Source of the DNA: an uncultured Clostridium sp.
GTDB lineage: Bacteria; Bacillota; Clostridia; UBA1212; UBA1255
Direction: 5' to 3'
Length of the DNA: 5,315 bases
NCBI GenBank assembly: GCA_900555605.1
Contig: USLW01000173.1
Coordinates: forward strand, 1 to 5,315
In this document: positions 5,293 through 5,315 of the stretch, piece after piece
Layout of the letters: each line of letters opens with the position of its first letter
Numbering within the stretch: the stretch's first letter is position 1
The notes under the pieces: model-generated
Database searches by the model: none
Seen by the model: the letters and a program-made list of their open reading frames with translations, nothing else
Told to the model about the DNA's origin: nothing
Made by a program: the position numbers and the translations under genes

Positions 5293-5315
5293 AAAAGAAA
5301 AGCCAGTAGCCGAGA

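Noticed and set aside
1..5315. CRISPR array or direct-repeat family
   Set aside because: No short direct repeat with regular spacing was seen on either strand.

Overview
The window looks like a low-GC Gram-positive gut anaerobe of the class Clostridia, most like Oscillospiraceae or relatives. This is inferred from protein families, not from any marker gene. The supports are a clostridial-type sigma factor with its membrane partner, a TnpV-family protein, a MobE-free but integrase-bearing element remnant, and purine-rich Shine-Dalgarno sites. Base composition changes along the window: GC-rich to about 2170, AT-rich from about 2180 to 3880, and intermediate after that.

Region 1 (1-1554) is GC-rich chromosomal-type DNA with both genes on the minus strand. 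Positions 1-381 hold the first 127 codons of a protein resembling the N-terminal domain of a clostridial FAD/iron-sulfur pyridine-nucleotide oxidoreductase. It has a good SD site, a putative sigma-A-type promoter (561-589) and a leader of about 170 nt with two hairpins. Positions 913-1554 encode a complete class I SAM-dependent methyltransferase, followed by a very long hairpin with a T-tract that fits a terminator. Between them is a branched palindromic intergenic element (709-775).

Region 2 (about 1590-2240) has no intact gene that I can recognise. Coding-like stretches on the plus strand run through three successive frames and end in a membrane-like segment, which suggests a decayed gene or genes.

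Region 3 (2231-3802) is an AT-rich two-gene operon: a sigma-70-family factor and, overlapping it by ATGA, a single-pass membrane protein that probably regulates or senses for it.

Region 4 (3833-5315) is debris of an integrative element: TnpV, a coupled 46-residue small protein, a terminator, an unrecognised truncated coding fragment, and the catalytic domain of a tyrosine recombinase that has lost its N-terminal half and its start codon. The recombinase still shows all its catalytic residues but is probably not expressed as a working protein. A 21-bp RNA hairpin between the sigma operon and tnpV buries the tnpV Shine-Dalgarno site.

I see no rRNA, tRNA, CRISPR array or complete mobile element. 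No whole new system can be demonstrated. The best leads are the SD-sequestering hairpin, the sigma/membrane-protein pair beside element debris, and the chimeric junction at the recombinase remnant.
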